Below are positions 57,746-64,000 of a DNA stretch of 64,000 nt, piece after piece. The first letter of the stretch is position 1. Every line of letters begins with the position of its first letter. Source of the DNA: Scedosporium boydii (taxonomy: Eukaryota; Ascomycota; Sordariomycetes; Microascales; Microascaceae); NCBI GenBank assembly GCA_002221725.1, contig NJFT01000018.1:264378-328377 (forward strand). Reading direction: 5' to 3'. The notes beneath the pieces were generated by a model. The model had not been told where the DNA came from and searched no databases. It saw only the letters and a list, made by a program, of their open reading frames with translations. The position numbers and the translations under genes are program-made.

Positions 57746-59403
57746 GAACAACAAACGCGTCGTCTACAGGCTATCTACCCGGTCAAGCCGCGGGGGCGAG
57801 CCCAGTTTCAACTCAAATTTATGATTGATCCGCTTTTGGGGGGTGGATGAAGATTTGATTTTTTTTTTTTTTTTTCGCCTGAGTAGTTCTTTTTCTTCCG
57901 ACTAGCTGTTTGGTCATCAGGCGTATGGTCCATCAATCTACGGTATACCCTATCCTCTTGCGCCTGTCTCTACTTGGGTTGATGTTCTGTTGTGCGTTGC
58001 TCTGCAGTCACTGACAAATCACTTTGGCGTTTGAGCCAATCCAACCCCCGCTGCCTTGATAGACTTACAGAGGGGGGAAGAAAGGGAAAGGAGAAGAAAA
58101 AAAAAAAAAAAGAAATTAGAAACCCTAGCCCGTCGTGTTGCTTGCGTGGCCCGAGGGATATTCACGACCATCAGTGGATCAATAAAACAACATCATGAGA
58201 CCACATGTCACTGTTGGGGAGAGTGTCTTAGTCGAGAGTACAAGTTCTTGCTCTTCAGTCCACTATCAATCAATCCTTGGACTCGCTGGTGGAGCCTGAC
58301 CAGAAGCCCTGTAGAAGGGATCCTCAGGTGGCTTGGATGGCTTGCTTGGGTTTCGTGCCACTGGCGTGCTTCACTACTAGGCTGGTTGTCTCGCGACGAC
58401 TAATATTATAAAATACATGTACTTTGTACAACATATGACAGAGGCAGTCAGACATCAATTGGGCTGTTGTACGAGTACCTCGGTAATATAGTTGCAAAGT
58501 AAGATTCTTTAGAAAGATTGAAATATCAGCGTTGAACGATAAACTATCTTGATAGAAAATTCCGAGAGCAAAAACACTTGACATGTGGGAAGTTCCTCGC
58601 TCGGAGCCGCAGGTTGAAGAACATCAATCAAATGGCAGCCCCTACTACGTATGTAAATGAGGACGTGCGGCGTTTGCAGAGCAGAGCGGCTCTGGCCTGG
58701 GCTCAAAGTTGGTTGTACTTCGTAATCTACTTCGTACTTTGTGCCTTTGTACTTTGTGGTACACTGCTTCATCGTTGGGCCCGGATCCAGAAAACCGGTT
58801 CGTCTTGGCGTTGCGGGACTCTGACCTGGACCGGCCTGGCTGGCCTGGCCAGGCCACTGAGCCCGTGCAGGTGCAGGCTCCAGGCCGCTTTTAGGGCACT
58901 TTGGGAATCTTTATCGTTGATCAGATTGATCAAAATCCTTCATCGATTTATATTTCGACCCTCCGTTCTGAGAACCCAAGATGTTTCGACATCTGGCAAT
59001 ACTATCGATAGGCTAACCCCTCTAATATCCAATTAGACTGATGTTTCATTTGATCTTTGTTGTCTCCTCAACCTCACTGCCCCTTCAATCCTTCCAGAGC
59101 CCCTCGTCTTATCACCGAACCGTTGTCACGGTCACTCCCCGGCAAAACTAGACCTAAAACGAAATATCCCCTCGGAGCCCCTGACTCGAGCTACCCCAGA
59201 GATCATACGAAGCACTCCGATCCTCTCTTCATCCGGCTCCCACGCACCCAGTCTCGAGAACACCTGCCTATGAGACGAACGGGATAATTTTGTTCAACAA
59301 GAACAAGCGGCATACCGGAAACAGCCCTGTAGATCGAATCGCCCCCTCGTGCACTCGCTCTGCACCGGCCGTTTTGTTCTACTTCTATCAGATGTGAGGA
59401 AAC
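57746..59403. other. Intergenic: dynein IC 3' flank and DUF726 gene promoter
   Basis: 1.66 kb without a gene. Two TACTTCGTA copies lie 12 bp apart at 58716-58724 and 58728-58736, next to the related tactttgtg/tactttgtgg. A 17-nt T run sits at 57859-57875 and a poly(A) tract near 58100. Confidence 0.55.
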
Positions 59404-62400
59404 ATGGCTGGTGCCGGGACTGAGCCTGAAGCTGGCCCTGCCAGCGCCAGCGATCCGTCGTCATCCCACCAACCGACGTCGATACTCCTCTCTTCTTCAC
59501 CTTCTACTTCTTCGAAACCGATAGAAACAGCGATACTCTCGCACGATATTTCGAAGCAGAGTAGTTCCAAGCAGGAAGAGTCTACCGCCTCGACAAATGG
59601 CACCACATCCGCTCCAGCCGAGCAGAGCCCACGACCCGAACAGACTGCGGCCCAATCACAGTTGCCGCCAACTAGCGCGCCGATGGCCGTCGAACTCGAC
59701 GACTTCGGGCTGCCCGTGAGGCAATACAGAGCTCCGAGCTCCGCGGCCTCCGAGAGTGGCCGGTCCGTTGACAACAAACCTCGTAGTCACTCGAATAGCT
59801 TCACGTCATGGTTGCCACGACGCTCTTCGAGTCGAGATCCTAAACCCGCCACTCCCGCGCCCGAAGTCACATCCAAAAAGGAGAAGAAGGCGGAGGCGGG
59901 CCCGGAGGAAAATAGGACCGAGCTCGAGAAGGTAGAGGACAAACAGGAAATTAAGACCAAAGCCAACGGCAGCAAGGGACGTAAAGGTGACGATGTTGAT
60001 GACGATAGCGAGGATGAGTTTAAGGATGCTGTTGCGACCCTGCCTGCCGACGATGATGGACCTCTTACACCCGTGCCCGCTCTGCCCCAGACCGAAGTGC
60101 AGAGCAAGCTTACTGCCACCGCCCAACCTGCGACCGACGACCCGACGCAAAAGCCGAGATCAGGCACCATCACGTCGACAGCCTCCAGCAACTTCAACGG
60201 CGTTTCCGAGTTCTCCCACCAACACGTGATTATCAAGCAAGAAGAAAAAGCGGAAAGTGACATCGGATGGCAGGAGATGCCCTCCTATGCGAGATACGAC
60301 ATGTACGATGACGATGACCGGCTCATTGCGAAGGAGCATAATGAAGAAGAAGATAATGACGAGAAATACGGATATTCCGGTCTAGGAGGCGCCGGGAAGG
60401 GATATACCCGTGTGATTATGGATGACGATGTTGAATCGGCGACGAGCTTAGACGATAATACCCAGTACCTCTTCAAGGATGTGAAATCGACAAGTATGAT
60501 GGATGAAGATGATGAGCAGCGCGATGCTGTGTCCCAGATGCAGGCTACCAAGGACCTCTTGACCGAGGGCCAGAGGATAGCATACGTCGGAGTAGTGCGA
60601 CTCGAATTATACCAGATGGCCAAGGACACCGAATCACTGGAGCAGACGAGGAAGTCAAAGAAGCTGGTCGCCTTCTCCGCCGAATCCACCAAGATGTGGG
60701 CGCAAAAGATGATGATTCGGATCTATGCCCACATGGATATCAGCCCAGCCGAGCAGGTCATGATTGAACAGCTAGCCGAGCACGGCGTCATGCCTGCCGA
60801 TCTGACCCCGATCCTCATGGCCAATTCGAGAGTCAACAACCCCATGGCTGAGAAGTCGGCGAGTCCCAACTCCGCGGGGTCTAGGAGTTCTCTGCAATCC
60901 CCCATATCCCCGGATCAAGAAACTGCGGCTGAGCCACCACCTCCATACGAGAGCCATGAGGGCGAAGATCTCCCCGAGGTTAGAACACCATCTCAGCTCC
61001 CCAACTCGTCAAAGCTCGACATCGACCTCCGATGGACTGTCCTATGCGATCTCTTCCTCGTTCTCATTGCCGACTCGACGTACGACTCCCGCTCGCGAAC
61101 CCTTTTGGAGCGAGTCGGTAAGGCTATGGATATTCCCTGGCTAGATATATGCCGGTTCGAGAAACGCGTGACCGACGCCCTCGAGATCCAACAGCAAGCG
61201 GAGAAGGAGAACTGGAACGAGGACGAGCACATGGAGGAGCGCCGAAAGAAGGCCCTGAAGCGGCGCTATGTCATGATGGGTCTCGCGACCGTGGGTGGTG
61301 GCCTGGTCATCGGTCTCTCGGCCGGTCTCTTGGCACCCATGATCGGAGCGGGCCTCGCTGCCGGGTTTACTACCATCGGTGTGACGGGTACTAGCGGCTT
61401 CCTGGCCGGTGCGGGAGGAGCCGCCGTCATCACTTCGTCGGCCGCGGCGTCCGGGTCCATTATCGGAGCCAGGGCGGCGAACAGACGAACGGGCGCGGTG
61501 AAGACTTTTGAGTACCGGCCTTTACACAACAACAAGCGTGTCAACCTCATCATCACAATTTCCGGGTGGATGACGGGCAAAGTAGATGATGTCCGCTTGC
61601 CCTACAGTACGGTTGATTCGGTCATGGGTGATATCTACTCGGTGCTCTGGGAGCCGGAGATGCTGAGGAGTATGGGTGACACCATCAATATCCTGGCTAC
61701 TGAGGTAAGTGACACGCTCTTCCCTCCACTATGCCGGCCAATTTACGGTTTTATGTCTTGGAGCTGAACTAACAATCTGAATTTCAGGCCCTCACCCAAG
61801 GTTTACAGCAGGTTCTCGGAAGCACAATTCTGATGTCTCTCATGGCAGCTCTGCAACTCCCCATTGTGCTGACGAAGCTATCGTATCTCATCGACAATCC
61901 ATGGGCCGTCTCCCTGGACCGTGCCACCGCCGCCGGATTAATTTTGGCGGACTCCCTTATCGACCGAAATTTGGGTACTCGGCCGGTGACCCTAGTTGGC
62001 TACTCTCTGGGCTCTCGCGTCATCTTCTCCTGCCTCCAGGAACTTGCACGCAGGGGGGCGTACGGCCTAGTACAAAACGTCTACCTGTTTGGCTCGCCCA
62101 TTGTCGTAAAGAAGGAAGAATACCTCCGCGCGAGGACCGTGGTGCCCGGAAGATTCGTCAATGCATACAACCGCAACGATTGGATCCTGGGTTATCTGTT
62201 CAGATTGACGAACGGTGGCATTCGCCGAGTCGCCGGCCTCGGCCCGATCGAGGAATGCCCCTGGATCGAGAACGTCGACGTCACGGAGATCGTGGTGGGC
62301 CACATGGACTACCGAACGAAGATGCCCAGGCTTCTCCGAGAATGCGGCTGGATGGTGGAGAGCGACGAGTTTACCGAAATCGAAGATCCGGATCCGGAAA

Positions 62401-63191
62401 ATCATGAAGAGCGCCAGAGGGAATTGATCAACGAAATCGAGGAGGCTCGCAAGGAGCTTGAGAGAGAGGGCAAGGAAGGCAAAGCGGGTGGAGGAGCGTT
62501 TAGCCTTTTCCGAAGAAAGAAGGCGCTTGAGAGGGCCGAGTGGGAGGTGTATCAGGATACACTCGGCAAGGATGGGAATAAGAAGGGCGCTGGCGATGCC
62601 AATACAGGTGTGCTCTTTGATGTCGACGCCATTCGAGCGGAGCTGGCCAAAGAGAAGTTTGAGATTCGGGAGCTGCAGTCTACACTTCCTCCTATGAAGC
62701 TAAACCTACGGCCGTCTCCAGCTGTCACGGACGTTGGATCCGCTGATGGTACGACCGCGGTGTACAGCCCACCAAGAACAGCCATCCCGGCCACTCTCTC
62801 GGAACCCAAGCATCTCGATGCGAGTTCGGCTCGGGTGTCGAGCGAGGCCGGTACGCCGGTATCCCGGCAACGTACACAGACGCTACCCAGAGACCAAGAG
62901 CTAGCACGGTCCCCGTACTTCCAGCAGACCCACGATCCCTACGAAGAGGAGATACAGATGACTTTCGATACCACATTCAGCCAGAAGCAACCTTCGCCTC
63001 GGTCACCTTCGCCTCCTCCTCCGCTGCCCCCGCGGAAGGACGATAACTTGAAGAGGGACGTGAGCGGAGTTGAAAGCAGCGGTAGCGCGGTACATACGGC
63101 GCCGTCGATTTACATTGCTGATCCATGGGCGGATCCGGATCATGAGGACTTTGGGAAGGAGAAGGACGAGATACACATGACTTTTGCATAG
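59404..63191 (+). CDS. DUF726 membrane hydrolase (TMCO4/Mil1-like)
   Basis: Exons 59404-61704 and 61788-63191 encode 1234 aa. The first ~370 residues are disordered and rich in Ser, Pro and acidic residues. Residues ~400-620 are helical and soluble. A Gly/Ala-rich hydrophobic region (about 622-690, VMMGLATVGGGLVIGLSAGL and on) should insert in a membrane. It is followed by an alpha/beta-hydrolase with nucleophile elbow GYSLGS (Ser840) and a plausible His in VVGHMDYRTK. This is the DUF726 arrangement of human TMCO4 and yeast Mil1 (YFL034W), a putative lipase tied to AP-1 clathrin adaptors. Substrate is unknown. The tail is long, with a coiled segment (EERQRELINEIEEARKELER) and a Pro-rich end. 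The single intron is canonical. Confidence 0.92.
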
Positions 63192-64000
63192 AAAGGAGGG
63201 TTGGGGAAGGGGGGGGCGTTTTGTTTTATTGCGATTGGGTTTTCCAGCCAGCTTTGAGGCATTCTGACGATTCTAGTCTTTTTTTGAAGTATATCCGTAT
63301 ATAAAAGCTAATACCATGGTTGGGCAGTTTGCTTCGGAGGGAAGGGGCGTGGATGGGATGAATAGCGCGGCTGGAGGAGGTATGATGAGAGTGTAGGAGT
63401 ATTCTATGAAACATCGATATTAGGCATTTGATCCCCTCTAGATTCATCAATAGGTTCTCAATAGTATCCTTAGAGTCCTCGAATGCGTTTACATGATGTC
63501 TTGCTTCAGAGCCGAGTCGCCCCAGGGGCAAGATTCCCTATGTCGAGATATCGCATGGTAAAAATGTACTTGGACTCTGAGTGGAGAGATGGCTTTTACT
63601 GGCCTCTCCCATTCATTCCATCATCGTCATTGCCATAATTAATTTTGATATTAATTTAAGTGAATGGCGGCCGCGGCTGACAAGAGTTTCAAGACAAGCA
63701 GAGGCTCCCCGTACGACGGCTAGTCAGACCGAACACCACATTCGTATACCAAAGATTCAATGCGAAAATCTCACGTCATCGAGGTCGGTGCGGTTTGATA
63801 TTTACAATTAATTCTTACTTTCTGAGGCGTACAAAAGGTCGAGTTGAGACATGCAGCAAGGCTTCTTGGCTCAGCCCCCATCCTCCCCGTTCCATGTGCC
63901 GGACGTAACGGCTGGTCGCGTTAGGGGGCGGCACGGAAGGCGAGACGGGGGCGAGCGGGACTTTTCGAAGCGAGATGTTGTTTTGGGGGCGGGAATGAAA
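63192..64000. other. Right end of window, 3' flank of DUF726 gene
   Basis: No gene is supported. It contains the 3' UTR of the DUF726 gene and an AT-rich patch near 63,640. A following gene may start beyond the window. Confidence 0.5.

Noticed and set aside
1..64000. tRNA genes, CRISPR arrays, LTRs or RIP-mutated repeat islands
   Set aside because: No tRNA B-box with matching arms, no spaced direct repeats, no long terminal repeats and no extended AT-rich TpA-biased blocks were seen by eye.

Overview
The window is nuclear DNA of a filamentous ascomycete (Pezizomycotina, probably Sordariomycetes). The evidence is many short introns (about 50-130 nt) with GTAAGT-type donors and CTAAC-like branch points, GC near 50 %, pyrimidine-rich leaders, and purely fungal homologues such as HIS1, a Yox1-like homeobox gene, ATP synthase subunit e and a fungal-type S10 carboxypeptidase. 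I see no transposon with intact ends, CRISPR array, rRNA or tRNA. Species cannot be named from sequence alone. Exon junctions below were derived by hand from reading frame, splice consensus and family similarity; no transcript data were available.

Layout, left to right: a gene-poor start (1-2.4 kb); MLH2-like mismatch-repair protein (-); PWI/RS splicing factor of the SRm160 type (-), divergent from the proteasome assembly chaperone Nas2/PSMD9 (+); Ran GTPase (+); secreted S10 carboxypeptidase (+, 9 exons); Yox1-like homeobox factor (+), convergent with NAD kinase (-); a 4.2 kb gene-free stretch; exosome subunit Rrp46 (-), divergent from a PP2A activator of the PTPA family (+); peroxisomal MaoC hydratase with a PTS1 signal (-); cytidine deaminase (+); a 3.1 kb gene-free stretch; an MFS sugar transporter (+), convergent with HIS1 (-); an unknown 207-aa protein (-); an unknown 867-aa protein (-) whose C-terminus looks like a decayed Ty3/Gypsy reverse transcriptase; an unknown 1130-aa protein with four CxxC modules (-, 6 exons); STT3 (-), divergent from ATP synthase subunit e (+); cytoplasmic dynein intermediate chain (+); and a DUF726/Mil1-type membrane lipase (+).

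Most of these genes are unrelated single-copy housekeeping genes and form no cluster or operon. Three divergent pairs (SRm160-like/Nas2, Rrp46/PTPA, STT3/ATP e) share compact promoters of about 440-450 bp. The most unusual content is at 42.2-49.6 kb, where two neighbouring uncharacterised genes combine putative zinc-binding Cys motifs with, in one, an apparently catalytically dead RT-like domain. A second notable signal is the 9-mer TACGAAGTA/TACTTCGTA, which occurs ten times in the gene-free DNA, about twenty times more often than chance predicts.
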